DNA from: Yoonia sp. BS5-3 | GTDB lineage: Bacteria > Pseudomonadota > Alphaproteobacteria > Rhodobacterales > Rhodobacteraceae | Length of the DNA stretch: 64,000 bases | NCBI RefSeq assembly: GCF_038069655.2 | Contig: NZ_CP150951.2 | Span: 2,568,001-2,632,000, forward strand | Direction of reading: 5' to 3' | Part shown: positions 28,514 to 37,324 of the stretch, one piece after another | How the letters are laid out: the number at the start of each line of letters is the position of its first letter | Numbering within the stretch: the stretch's first letter is position 1 | Translations under genes and position numbers: made by a program | The notes under the pieces: model-generated | The model's database searches: none | Told to the model about the DNA's origin: nothing | Seen by the model: the letters and a program-made list of their open reading frames with translations, nothing else

Positions 28514-29851
28514 TTAAGCGCCTGGGTTACAGGAGCCCAGCTCGCCGCCGAAGATCGAGGCGTCATAAGTGACCTGCGCCGCAGGTGTGACTTCAACGAT
28601 TTCCAGAAGGTCGAACTCGTTTTCCGGGTTCTCTTTACCCTTCACAACCAGCACGTCTTTGAAACACTGGTGGTCTTCCGCACGATAAAGTGTCGGGCCG
28701 TTGCCCAGACCGTCAAATTCGAAGCCTTCCAGAGCTTCTGCAACGGCGCATGGGTTGAACGAACCGGCGCGGGTTACGGCATCTGCATACAGCAGGGTCT
28801 GCACATAGCATGTGTGCGCGGCCTGGCTTGGCGGGAAGCCGTATTTGGTGCCGAAGGAGCGTACAAAAGCCTGGCTGCCTGCGTCCTGCAGCGACCAGTG
28901 CCAATTGGTTGAACCGAAGATGCCTTTCACGTTCGCACCCGCACCTTTCGCCATCAGGCGAGAATACAGTGGTACGATGATTTCGAAGTCTTTGCCGTTG
29001 GCTTGTGCTTCGCGCAGACCGAACTGAACCGCGTTGGTCAGCGAGTTCACCATGTTCCCGCCGTAGTGGTTCAGCACCAGCACGTCAGCACCAGAGTTCA
29101 GAACCGGGGCGATATAGGATGAGAAGTCAGTTTGTGTCAGCGGTGTTTTCACAGCGTTCACAGTTTCCCAACCCAAAGCCTCGGTCGAGGTGCGCACGGC
29201 TTCTTCTGTGGTGTAACCCCAGTTGTAGTCGGCGGTCAGGTGGTAGGCGCGGCGGTCGGTGCCGTAGTTGGCAGCAAGGATTGGCGCCAGCGCGGCACCC
29301 GACATGTAAGAGTTAAAGAAGTGACGGAAACCGTTGGCCTTCTTGTCCTTACCGGTTGTGTCGTTCGAGTGGGTAAGACCTGCCATGAAGATCACGCCAG
29401 CTTCCTGACACAGGGCCTGCACGGCCACGGCCACACCAGAGGAAGACCCACCAGTGATCATGATCGCGCCGTCTTTTTCGATCATCGAACGGGCCGATGC
29501 GCGGGCAGCGTCAGATTTCGTCTGCGTATCGCCGGTCACATATTTAACTTCGCGGCCCAAGATGCCTGTGCCGTCCAGTGCTTTGGACGAGAAGGTGGTC
29601 AGCATGCCGCCATCGCCGCCGCCGTTCAGATGCTCAACAGCCAGCTCATAGGCGCGCAGCTCATCTGCACCCTCGTCAGCGTAAGGACCGGTTTGCGGTA
29701 CGTTGAAACCCAGCGTGACCTCGCTGTCGCCTGGGGCGTTGGTAAAGCCAGCGTGCCCGTCTGCGCGCAAATATGTTGGCAAAGCAAGCCCTGCACCGGC
29801 AATCGCGCCGGTCTTCAGCACACCGCGCCGCGAGAAGTTCGATTTGGACAT
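28514..29851 (-). CDS. livK: ABC transporter substrate-binding protein of the LivK/amide-binding type, Tat-exported
   Basis: A 445-residue periplasmic protein. The N-terminus SRRGVLKTGAIAGAGLALP is a twin-arginine signal. The mature part is a type-1 periplasmic-binding fold: VTLGFNVPQTGPYADEGADE, GAIMITGGSSSGVAVAVQ, HLTADYNWGYTTEEAV, and FGSTNWHWSLQD. Many roseobacter homologues serve short-chain amides, aromatic acids or branched-chain amino acids; the ligand is not deducible here. It heads the five-gene transporter operon and is divergent from a ScfR regulator gene. Confidence 0.9.
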   Translation of the reverse strand: MSKSNFSRRGVLKTGAIAGAGLALPTYLRADGHAGFTNAPGDSEVTLGFNVPQTGPYADEGADELRAYELAVEHLNGGGDGGMLTTFSSKALDGTGILGREVKYVTGDTQTKSDAARASARSMIEKDGAIMITGGSSSGVAVAVQALCQEAGVIFMAGLTHSNDTTGKDKKANGFRHFFNSYMSGAALAPILAANYGTDRRAYHLTADYNWGYTTEEAVRTSTEALGWETVNAVKTPLTQTDFSSYIAPVLNSGADVLVLNHYGGNMVNSLTNAVQFGLREAQANGKDFEIIVPLYSRLMAKGAGANVKGIFGSTNWHWSLQDAGSQAFVRSFGTKYGFPPSQAAHTCYVQTLLYADAVTRAGSFNPCAVAEALEGFEFDGLGNGPTLYRAEDHQCFKDVLVVKGKENPENEFDLLEIVEVTPAAQVTYDASIFGGELGSCNPGA

Positions 29852-29993
29852 GAATATCCTCCCTAGAGTTTATAAGCCGATCCAGCCTCCTCACTGGCCC
29901 GACACGCACTTTACAATGCTCTTTCACTGTCGGGGAGAGATGGCAATTTGGGCAACAAGCCATTGGGGGTGCTAGACTTATTTGTAAATTTAT

Positions 29994-30004
29994 GCACTAA
30001 GTGC
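29994..30004. promoter_or_regulatory. Palindrome in the livK/ScfR divergent region
   Basis: gcact-a-agtgc is an 11-bp palindrome, with the A/T-rich stretch atttgtaaattt just upstream (29980-29991). A role as an operator for the divergent ScfR-type regulator or liv operon is inference. Confidence 0.35.
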
Positions 30005-30073
30005 GCGAAGATATGTGTAAAGCTGTTTTCTTGCGCCTGCAGAAAGCGATTGAAACTGTTAAGGGAATCCTAA

Positions 30074-31378
30074 TTGCCAACCCGTCGACTTACCGGCTCA
30101 CGGATCAGAGAAAAGCGACTTGATCAAGGGTTGCGCCAGGCCGCTGTCGCTGATGCCGTCGGGATTTCGGCCTCTTATCTGAACCTGATCGAACATAACC
30201 GCCGCAGAATCGGCGGTAAGTTGTTGTCGGATATTGCGCGCATCCTTGGGGTTGATCCGTCGCTTTTGACCGAAGGTGCGGACAGTGATCTGCTGGATCA
30301 GATGCGCAGTGCCGCTGCTGCATCCGATGACGGGGTTGAGATCGCCCGCACCGAAGAACTTGCCGCGCGTTACCCCGGTTGGAGCCGCTTGATCACATCT
30401 CAGGCCCGCCGCTTGGGTGAATTGGAAGAGCGGGTACAGGTCATGCAAGACCGGATGGCGCATGACCCCGAACTTGCCGATGCGCTGCATGATGTGATTT
30501 CGGCTGTGACCTCAATCAGGTCGTCCTCGGCAATTCTGACCGGACAAGAGGAATTGGATGCCGATTGGCAGCGCCGGTTTCACGAAAATATCCATAGTGA
30601 CAGTATCCGTCTTGCCGCCCGAAGTGAGGCGCTGATCACTTATCTTGAAAAGCCGGATATGGATCTCGATACGTCAAATAGTCCACGCGCGGCGCTAGAG
30701 GCGTTTCTGGCTGTGACCGGCCATCATCTGGCTGATTTAGAAAACTCCAAGCCGGATGTTGCATCTGTCGTGGCGGGGTCCGGCCTAAACGGTAGTGCCG
30801 CCGACTTGCTGCGCGATTTTGCCATCCGATACAGCGCTGATGCGGAACTGATGCCTTTGACGGCTTTTTCCAAGGCCAGTGAAGCTGCAAAATATGACCC
30901 AATCGCCCTTGCTGGCCAGTTCAATGCGCCGCTTGATGCGGTTTTGCGGCGCATCTCAACACTTCCGGCAAACGCCGGTCATCCTCCGACGGGGCTCGTG
31001 ATATGCGATAGTTCGGGCACGATTGTTTTGGCGAAATCGGTGCCGGGCTTTGTGTGGCCGCGCACCGGCGGCGCTTGTCCGCTTTGGCCGGTATTCGGTG
31101 CGCTGAGCCGCCCGACCCAACCTGTCCGGCAAGAGGTCGTTTTGCCCGGCGCGCCAGAGCCGCGTTTTCTAAGCTATGCTATCGCCGTGCCGATCAGTAC
31201 CCCGCGCTATGACGCGCCGCCTGTTCTGCAAAGTACGGCTTTGCTGATGCCAGATCCGCCGCAGGGTACAGATCATCCTGTTGAATTGGGCATTTCTTGC
31301 CATATCTGCCCACGCCCGGCCTGCAATAGCCGCAGAGAGGCCCCCATCGCGGGCGTTGCATTGCAATCTGCACTTTGA
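30074..31378 (+). CDS. ScfR-type (short-chain fatty acyl) XRE-family transcriptional regulator
   Basis: A 434-residue protein: N-terminal HTH_3 domain (residues about 8-62, IREKRLDQGLRQAAVADAVG, ASYLNLIEHNRRRIGG) and a C-terminal ScfR domain (pfam09856) with the cysteine cluster CHICPRPACNSR close to the end. Relatives control short-chain acyl-CoA metabolism (PrpR, RamB and similar). The first codon is TTG (30074), with the HTH beginning directly after it. The order regulator - receiver - small membrane protein - symporter kinase suggests a joint role in sensing a carboxylate. Confidence 0.85.
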   Translation: MPTRRLTGSRIREKRLDQGLRQAAVADAVGISASYLNLIEHNRRRIGGKLLSDIARILGVDPSLLTEGADSDLLDQMRSAAAASDDGVEIARTEELAARYPGWSRLITSQARRLGELEERVQVMQDRMAHDPELADALHDVISAVTSIRSSSAILTGQEELDADWQRRFHENIHSDSIRLAARSEALITYLEKPDMDLDTSNSPRAALEAFLAVTGHHLADLENSKPDVASVVAGSGLNGSAADLLRDFAIRYSADAELMPLTAFSKASEAAKYDPIALAGQFNAPLDAVLRRISTLPANAGHPPTGLVICDSSGTIVLAKSVPGFVWPRTGGACPLWPVFGALSRPTQPVRQEVVLPGAPEPRFLSYAIAVPISTPRYDAPPVLQSTALLMPDPPQGTDHPVELGISCHICPRPACNSRREAPIAGVALQSAL

Positions 31379-31457
31379 CAGCACGCCCGATTGCCCTGAT
31401 AGTCAGCCCGAGGGGATCCTCGGGAGGGGATACGGGAGTAAGAGGAGAAACGATGGG

Positions 31458-31826
31458 ATGGGCAAACGTGTCCTTCTGATCGAGGATGAGCCGAATATCA
31501 TCGAGGCGATCAGCTTTATTTTGTCCCGCGATGGTTGGACAGTGCACACACATGAGGATGGTCAGACGGCCATGGAAAAAATCACGGCCACGCCGCCGGA
31601 TATGATCATCTTGGACGTGATGCTGCCGGGGCGCAGTGGTTTCGACATCCTGCGCGATCTGCGTGATCATGACGTATCAAAGGACATTCCTGTGATGATG
31701 CTGACAGCAAAGGGCCAAGATAAGGACCGCGAATTGGCGCTGCGGCTGGGGGCGAACCATTTTATGACGAAACCCTTTTCCAATGCCGATGTCCGTGACC
31801 ATGTGCGCAGCTTGATCGGCGCATGA
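31458..31826 (+). CDS. Single-domain response regulator (CheY-like)
   Basis: A 122-residue receiver domain and nothing else. Acidic pocket in LLIEDEPNI, phospho-acceptor Asp in MIILDVMLPGRSG (about residue 54), Thr in VMMLTAKGQD and Lys in FMTKPFSN. No output domain, so it acts by protein contact. ATG 31458 is the domain start; longer in-frame versions run antisense to nothing useful. It overlaps the small membrane protein gene by 4 bp and is the natural partner of the hybrid kinase two genes on. Confidence 0.9.
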   Translation: MGKRVLLIEDEPNIIEAISFILSRDGWTVHTHEDGQTAMEKITATPPDMIILDVMLPGRSGFDILRDLRDHDVSKDIPVMMLTAKGQDKDRELALRLGANHFMTKPFSNADVRDHVRSLIGA

Positions 31827-32095
31827 GCAGCCCAAAAAACGCATCGGTTTTTCTAGAGCGGGCGAGCTACAAACAAAGGCGCTTGACCGATGCTGCCCGG
31901 CTTTTGCCTATTCTGGGCATGCTGTTATGGGCCATCCCCTTGCTTTGGGGCGCAGATGAACCCGTCCAAACATCAAACGCCCCCGCGCTGCTTTATGTGT
32001 TTGGCGTTTGGATGGCGCTTATCGCCGTCAGCGCGTTGATCGCGCGCTGGCTTGAGCCGGGTGAGGAGCCATTCGAAGCCGAAGGCAAAGAGTAA
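31823..32095 (+). CDS. Small two-span membrane protein of unknown function
   Basis: A 90-residue protein with a basic N-terminus (KQRRLTDAARLL), two hydrophobic spans (LLPILGMLLWAIPLLWG and ALLYVFGVWMALIAVSALIA) and an acidic tail (PGEEPFEAEGKE). It overlaps the receiver gene by 4 bp and the kinase start by 1 bp. The layout resembles the small subunits that accompany some Na+/solute symporters. That it assists the symporter domain of the next gene is inference. Confidence 0.75.
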   Translation: MSSPKNASVFLERASYKQRRLTDAARLLPILGMLLWAIPLLWGADEPVQTSNAPALLYVFGVWMALIAVSALIARWLEPGEEPFEAEGKE

Positions 32096-34785
32096 TGGTT
32101 TCCTTTAACCTTCTGATCTTTGCGGCGCTGAGCTATGTCGCAATCTTATTTGCCGTCGCCTTTCTTGCCGAACAAAGGGCCGCCGCAGGACATTCTAATT
32201 GGCTGCAATCGCCGCTGATTTATACTTTATCGCTTAGCATCTATTGCACCGCCTGGACCTTTTATGGCGCTGTTGGGTATGCTGCGCGGTCGGGGCTTGA
32301 GTTTGTAACGATCTACCTGGGGCCAACGCTGGTAATGGTTGGTTGGTGGTGGCTGTTGCGCAAGCTGGTGCGGATTGGACGAACGCAGCGCTTAACCTCG
32401 ATTGCTGATCTTGTCTCGTCACGCTTTGGTAAATCGACGCTTTTAGGGGTCATGGTCACTGTGATTTCAGTGATCGCAGCAACCCCTTATATTGCGCTGC
32501 AGCTCCAATCTGTGACCTTGTCTTTCGCTGTTTTCGCCCGCCCCAACGCGGGGTTATGGGAACCGGCTGATTATAATGCGACGGCAGTCTGGGTCGCGCT
32601 CGGCCTCGCTGTTTTTACGATTTTGTTCGGCACACGCAATCTGGATGTAAATGAACGTCACCATGGCATTGTGATGGCCATCGCGGTTGAGGCGGTCGTG
32701 AAATTGATGGCATTGCTGGCTGTGGGCATATTTGTTGTGTGGCAGGTTGCTGGCGGGCCCGGCGAGATGTTGCAGCGTATTGAAACCTCGGACATTACCC
32801 TATGGGAGCAAGATAACGGACGCTGGATCAGCCTGATCTTTCTCTCAGGTGCCGCGTTCATCTGCCTGCCCCGGATGTTTCAGGTGCTTGTCGTTGAAAA
32901 CGTCGATGAGCGGCACTTGCGGATCGCCAGCTGGGCCTTTCCAAGCTACCTTTTTCTGATGAGCCTGTTTGTAGTGCCGATTGCGGTCGTGGGGCTCGAT
33001 CTGCTGCCGACGGGAAGCAACCCGGATCTGTTCGTTCTGACGATCCCGATTGCGCAGGGCCGCGACGGGCTTGCAGTCTTGTCATTCCTGGGCGGATTTT
33101 CCTCTGCCACATCCATGGTGATCGTTGCGACAATTGCGCTGGCAACGATGGTGTCGAACCATATCGTCGTCCCAGCCTGGCTGCATATGCAATCAGGCGA
33201 GCATGCGATGATGTCTGGTGACGTTCGCCAGGTGATCTTGCTGGCGCGCAGGTTGTCCATTGCCGGGATTTTGATGCTGGGCTTTATCTACTACCGGCTT
33301 TCGGGCGGGGGGACCGCGTTGGCCGCAATCGGTCTGGTGTCATTTACAGGAACTGTACAGATTCTGCCTGCTCTGGTTGGCGGCATCTTTTGGCGTGGCG
33401 CGACCCGTATCGGCGCGGCGCTTGGGCTGGCGACAGGTCTGATGATTTGGACCTGGACTTTGTTCTTGCCAAGCTTCGGTGCTGATGCGGCGATCAGCCA
33501 AGCTGTATTTGCCCAGGGCCCATTTGGCATTGCCTGGCTGCGCCCGCAGGCTTTGTTTGGGATCGCGGGGCTTGATCCGCTGGTGCATGGGATCATGTGG
33601 TCGATGCTGTTGAATACAGCGATGTTTGTCATCGGATCGTTGCTAAGTTTCCCCGCTCCGCTTGAACGCTTGCAGGGCGCGCAATTTGTTAATGTGTTTG
33701 AACGCTCGGCCGCCGCCCCAGCCTGGAGCAGCGCCGCCGCAGATGCAGAAGATTTGCTGATTATGTCCCAGCGCATCTTAGGCAGCCGCGAGGCGCAGGC
33801 GATTTTCGAAGCGGAAGCGGCCAGCCAAGGATTAACAGGCTATTTGCCCGAAGTGACAGCCGGTTTCATTCAACGGCTTGAACGTGAGCTTGCGGGGTCC
33901 GTGGGTGCGGCGACCGCTCATGCCATGATCGGCCAGCTAACCGGCGGAAGCGGCGTGTCCGTGGATGATCTGATCGCGGTGGCCGACGAGGCCGCCCAGA
34001 TTTTGGAATATTCCAACAAGCTTGAGGCAAAATCGGCTGAACAAGAACAGACGGCCCGGGCTTTGCGCGACGCCAATGACAAACTGACGGCGTTGTCGAT
34101 CCAGAAGGATGCATTTCTCAGTCAGATCAGTCATGAACTGCGCACGCCCATGACCTCAATCCGGTCGTTTTCCGACATCCTGCGCGATGAAACCACACCG
34201 GCCCAGGCCAGAGAGCGTTACGCCGGGATCATCAATGATGAAGCTATGCGCCTGACCCGGCTGTTGGATGACCTGCTGGATCTTTCAGTGCTTGAAAATG
34301 GGCAGGTCGTGCTGAATGAGCAAAGCGGGGATCTGTCCTCTCTGATCGACCGTGCGGTTGATGCGGCTGGCGTGCAAGAGGGTGGATTGCGCGTAAGCCG
34401 TGACCTTGCGGCCGAGAAAGTAACGCTGTTTGCCGATTTGGACCGGTTGGCGCAGGTCTTCATTAATCTGATCTCAAATGCGCGAAAATATTGTGACGCG
34501 GCAGAGCCTGCTTTAACGATCACTGTCTCCAAGAATGAAGACTTCTATTTTGTTGATTTTATTGACAATGGCAACGGGATTTCACCAGAGAATGAAGAGC
34601 TGATTTTTGAAAAATTCTCGCGCGTGTCTGACCAGTCTCAGGCAGGGGGCGCGGGCCTGGGATTGGCGATTTGTCGTGAGATCATGCATCGCTTAGGTGG
34701 CGATGTGACCTATTTGCGCAGCGGTCCGGGGGCTGCTTTTCGGGTGACGTTGCCCATGTCAAAAATGCCTCATGCGTTAGGATAA
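32095..34785 (+). CDS. Sodium:solute symporter-domain hybrid sensor histidine kinase (CbrA/CrbS-like)
   Basis: An 896-residue inner-membrane protein. Residues 1 to about 520 contain about 13 hydrophobic segments of the SSS family (IYCTAWTFYGAVGYAA, LTSIADLVSSRFGKS). A coiled linker (EQEQTARALRDANDKL) leads to HisKA with the phospho-His in SHELRTPMTSIRSFSD (about 679) and HATPase_c with N-box FINLISNARKYCD, DNGNGISPENEE and GAGLGLAICREIMHRLGG. No C-terminal receiver is fused; the adjacent CheY-like protein probably takes the phosphate. CbrA and CrbS kinases of this design respond to histidine or acetate; the ligand here is unknown. Confidence 0.9.
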   Translation: MVSFNLLIFAALSYVAILFAVAFLAEQRAAAGHSNWLQSPLIYTLSLSIYCTAWTFYGAVGYAARSGLEFVTIYLGPTLVMVGWWWLLRKLVRIGRTQRLTSIADLVSSRFGKSTLLGVMVTVISVIAATPYIALQLQSVTLSFAVFARPNAGLWEPADYNATAVWVALGLAVFTILFGTRNLDVNERHHGIVMAIAVEAVVKLMALLAVGIFVVWQVAGGPGEMLQRIETSDITLWEQDNGRWISLIFLSGAAFICLPRMFQVLVVENVDERHLRIASWAFPSYLFLMSLFVVPIAVVGLDLLPTGSNPDLFVLTIPIAQGRDGLAVLSFLGGFSSATSMVIVATIALATMVSNHIVVPAWLHMQSGEHAMMSGDVRQVILLARRLSIAGILMLGFIYYRLSGGGTALAAIGLVSFTGTVQILPALVGGIFWRGATRIGAALGLATGLMIWTWTLFLPSFGADAAISQAVFAQGPFGIAWLRPQALFGIAGLDPLVHGIMWSMLLNTAMFVIGSLLSFPAPLERLQGAQFVNVFERSAAAPAWSSAAADAEDLLIMSQRILGSREAQAIFEAEAASQGLTGYLPEVTAGFIQRLERELAGSVGAATAHAMIGQLTGGSGVSVDDLIAVADEAAQILEYSNKLEAKSAEQEQTARALRDANDKLTALSIQKDAFLSQISHELRTPMTSIRSFSDILRDETTPAQARERYAGIINDEAMRLTRLLDDLLDLSVLENGQVVLNEQSGDLSSLIDRAVDAAGVQEGGLRVSRDLAAEKVTLFADLDRLAQVFINLISNARKYCDAAEPALTITVSKNEDFYFVDFIDNGNGISPENEELIFEKFSRVSDQSQAGGAGLGLAICREIMHRLGGDVTYLRSGPGAAFRVTLPMSKMPHALG

Positions 34786-34837
34786 ACGTAACGCCTGTTC
34801 ATTTAATGTTCAGTTGTAATCCCTGATAGACGGACCG

Positions 34838-35998
34838 ATGGCCGACAATTCGCACACAAGCATTCTGCGGCGTATGACCGACCCGCAGGCGGATGAAGTA
34901 GCGCAAAGCCCGCTGACAACGTCGCGTGCCGTGCGCATGGCCATGACAAAGGCCGCGCACAGTGCTTTGGGGCTGGCTGTGACAGTAACGGCCATTGAAG
35001 AGGGTGCGCAGCCCTTGGATGCGATGTTGCCCGACTTACCCGATGATTTGATGATGGTGGCGCTGCATCGGCAAGGGGTGCCGGTTGGATTAATCGGTCT
35101 TGATATGCAAGTGCGCGCAGCGGTGGTCGAACTGCAAACCATTGGGCGGGTTGGTAAATTCGCGCCAGAGTTTCGTGTCGCAACCAGCACCGACAAACAG
35201 ATGAGCGACCGTTTCATGGCCGCGCTTTTGCAGGACCTAACGGAATCTGTCGCAGGCACCGAATTTGAAGGTTGGCTGGATGGGCTGACGCATCAGGACA
35301 TGATCGTCGATATACGGGCCGCCGCCCTCATATTGGACGACATGGAATATCGTACCTTGCGGATGAATATCGACCTTGGGGTTGAGGGGCGGGCGGGGCA
35401 GGTGCTGCTGGCATTGCCGCTGAATACGGCAGAGCCCGCACCCGTCACCCCCGCGGCCGAAAAACTGCCCTGGGATCCGTCCTTCCGTATGGCGGTTGCC
35501 GATGCGCCCTGCGTTTTGGATGTGGAGTTGCATCGCTTTAGCATATCGCTCGCCCAGGCCGAAAATCTGCAGGTCGGACAGGTTTTGGCCTTGCCCGATT
35601 GCACGGTGTCATCAGCGCAATTGGTTTCGACCGATGGCTTGGTCAGGCTGCCGGCAAAGCTGGGGCAGATGGGCGGAAAACGTGCCGTGCGCATCGAGCA
35701 GGCCCCCACGATGGGGATGTCTGATCTTGGCGCTCTTTCAACGGATCAAACGGCGGCTGCGGGCGGCCCGATGATCCCCGATTTGCCTAACCCAATGGAA
35801 CACGATGCAGTTGATATGGCTCTGGAAGAGCCAGACATAGAAGCCGCCGTTGATGCGCCTGCCATAGAAACTGCCGCATTTGACGAAAGTGCCCTCGAGG
35901 CGGGGGCGTTTGACCCAAGCGCAATTGAAACCGACGCAGACCCCATGGACTTGCCCGAGATTGATATCGCGCCAATGTCACTAGAACTGCCTGAATAG
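34838..35998 (+). CDS. FliM/FliN (SpoA)-domain protein with acidic repetitive tail
   Basis: A 386-residue protein. Residues about 1-210 resemble the middle part of FliM-like proteins in roseobacters; residues about 225-290 (VELHRFSISLAQAENLQVGQ, LPDCTVSSAQLVS, KRAVRIE) form a SpoA/FliMN_C domain as in the flagellar C-ring. The last 80 residues are Asp/Glu/Ala/Pro-rich with repeated AFDxSAxE units and are probably disordered. No other flagellar gene is in the window. It follows the symporter kinase by 52 bp in the same direction. Confidence 0.7.
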   Translation: MADNSHTSILRRMTDPQADEVAQSPLTTSRAVRMAMTKAAHSALGLAVTVTAIEEGAQPLDAMLPDLPDDLMMVALHRQGVPVGLIGLDMQVRAAVVELQTIGRVGKFAPEFRVATSTDKQMSDRFMAALLQDLTESVAGTEFEGWLDGLTHQDMIVDIRAAALILDDMEYRTLRMNIDLGVEGRAGQVLLALPLNTAEPAPVTPAAEKLPWDPSFRMAVADAPCVLDVELHRFSISLAQAENLQVGQVLALPDCTVSSAQLVSTDGLVRLPAKLGQMGGKRAVRIEQAPTMGMSDLGALSTDQTAAAGGPMIPDLPNPMEHDAVDMALEEPDIEAAVDAPAIETAAFDESALEAGAFDPSAIETDADPMDLPEIDIAPMSLELPE

Positions 35999-36006
35999 GG
36001 CGGCCT

Positions 36007-36432
36007 TTAGCGCCCGGCAAGTGCATCCAGTTGCGGGCGCATACCAGCCAGATCATAGCCTGCGGCAGCAGTCGCAGCGATAATATCATCGGTTGTCATG
36101 TCGCCGGCCTGTCCCAAGGACCAAACGATCGAAGATCGCGTGCCAGAAGCGCAATAGGCCAGACAAGGACCATCTGACGATGCAAGCGCCTCTTTCTGGG
36201 CCTGAACCATATCTTGGTTCAGGCTTTGATGCGTTACGGGGATAATAACGAATTTCAAACCTGCGGCGGTTGCGGCGGTTTCGATGACATCTGCATGGTG
36301 GCTGGGCGGAATTTCCGCGTCCGGCCGATTGCAGATGATGGTTGTGAAACCGGCGGCAGCAATTGCGGGTACATCCTCAGCCGCGATTTGCGGCGAAACG
36401 GCGTAGGTCGGGCAAATTTGTCGAATATCCAT
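36007..36432 (-). CDS. TIGR01244-type sulfurtransferase / phosphatase-like protein
   Basis: A 141-residue cytoplasmic protein of the DUF442/TIGR01244 family related to rhodanese and dual-specificity phosphatases. The active-site loop is YCASGTRSSIVW (Cys about residue 92). Such domains occur fused to or next to persulfide dioxygenase-type MBL proteins. It is the last gene of a four-gene sulfur operon (MBL, two YeeE-type permease halves, this gene). Confidence 0.87.
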   Translation of the reverse strand: MDIRQICPTYAVSPQIAAEDVPAIAAAGFTTIICNRPDAEIPPSHHADVIETAATAAGLKFVIIPVTHQSLNQDMVQAQKEALASSDGPCLAYCASGTRSSIVWSLGQAGDMTTDDIIAATAAAGYDLAGMRPQLDALAGR

Positions 36433-36443
36433 AAAAGAAGTCT

Positions 36444-36875
36444 TTATACGGCTGCGCTCTGCGCGTCCAGACGGCTGCGTAACGTGGGGGCGGCGGCCAT
36501 ACCCGCCATCATCGCCACAAGAAACAAGATCGCGCCCGAACCTCCGAAGCCCAAAGAGGCCATAGCAGGACCCGGGCAGAGGCCTGCAAGCCCCCAGCCA
36601 GCCCCAAACAGTGTTGAGCCGATGACCAGGTTTCTGCCGGGCTTGGCGTCGGATTGCGGGGGGAACGAACCGCCGAGCACCGGTTTACGCCCAATCGTGA
36701 ACCGCCACGCGATGGCCATTGGGATGATCGCACCGCCCATGACAAAGGCCAATGTCGGATTCCAGTCACCGAAAATATCAAGCCAACCTTGCACCTTGGT
36801 TGTGTCTGTCATCCCAGAGACAAGCAGACCAGCACCAAAAACCGCACCAGCGACAAAAGCAATAAGACCGCGCAT
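36444..36875 (-). CDS. YeeE/YedE-type transporter, C-terminal half (DUF6691)
   Basis: A 143-residue membrane protein with four spans: AFVAGAVFGAGLLVSGM, FVMGGAIIPMAIAW, GSTLFGAGWGLAGLCPGPA and LFLVAMMAGMAA. GAGWGLAGLCPGPA contains the conserved Cys of thiosulfate/sulfur transporters. The start ATG at 36875 overlaps the stop of the preceding half (ATGA); a longer frame upstream is a shadow of that gene. The two halves together make a YeeE-like sulfur-compound channel. Confidence 0.87.
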   Translation of the reverse strand: MRGLIAFVAGAVFGAGLLVSGMTDTTKVQGWLDIFGDWNPTLAFVMGGAIIPMAIAWRFTIGRKPVLGGSFPPQSDAKPGRNLVIGSTLFGAGWGLAGLCPGPAMASLGFGGSGAILFLVAMMAGMAAAPTLRSRLDAQSAAV

Positions 36876-37300
36876 CAGATGATCCCCAGAAGATGTTTGA
36901 AAATGATCACGGTAAGCCCGCCCGCTCCGATGTAGAAAACGGTGGCGACAATCCCCCGCAAGGACAGGCGCGATATGCCGCAAACCCCATGACCAGAGGT
37001 GCAGCCATTGGCCAGGCGTGTGCCGATACCGACAAGGATGCCTGCAATCAAAATAACCGCGATATTGCCGGTCAAATGCGTCTGGGCACCGCCCATGGCG
37101 AATGCGATGATGGCAGGGGTAACAACCAAGCCTGCGATGAACGCTGCTCGCTCGGCCCAATCATGTTGGCCCGTGCCATCGACAAGCCCACCCAACAGGC
37201 CGGACGCACCCATGATCCGCCCATTTGCCAAAAGAAAGATGGCGCCAGCCACCCCGATGAGCACGCCGCCAGCGAGCCCCATGATCCAATCGATATGCAT
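36875..37300 (-). CDS. YeeE/YedE-type transporter, N-terminal half
   Basis: A 141-residue membrane protein with four spans. LANGCTSGHGVCGISRLSLRG carries the two cysteines typical of YeeE-family sulfur transporters (PmpA type of the BigR regulon). It is coupled to the second half through ATGA and follows the MBL gene by 24 bp. Confidence 0.87.
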   Translation of the reverse strand: MHIDWIMGLAGGVLIGVAGAIFLLANGRIMGASGLLGGLVDGTGQHDWAERAAFIAGLVVTPAIIAFAMGGAQTHLTGNIAVILIAGILVGIGTRLANGCTSGHGVCGISRLSLRGIVATVFYIGAGGLTVIIFKHLLGII

Positions 37301-37324
37301 GTTTTTCCTGTTGTTGTGATGTGC

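Noticed and set aside
36876..37160. N-terminal extension of the DUF6691 gene
   Set aside because: It reads the YeeE N-terminal half in a wrong frame; the ATG at 36875 with the ATGA overlap is the natural start.
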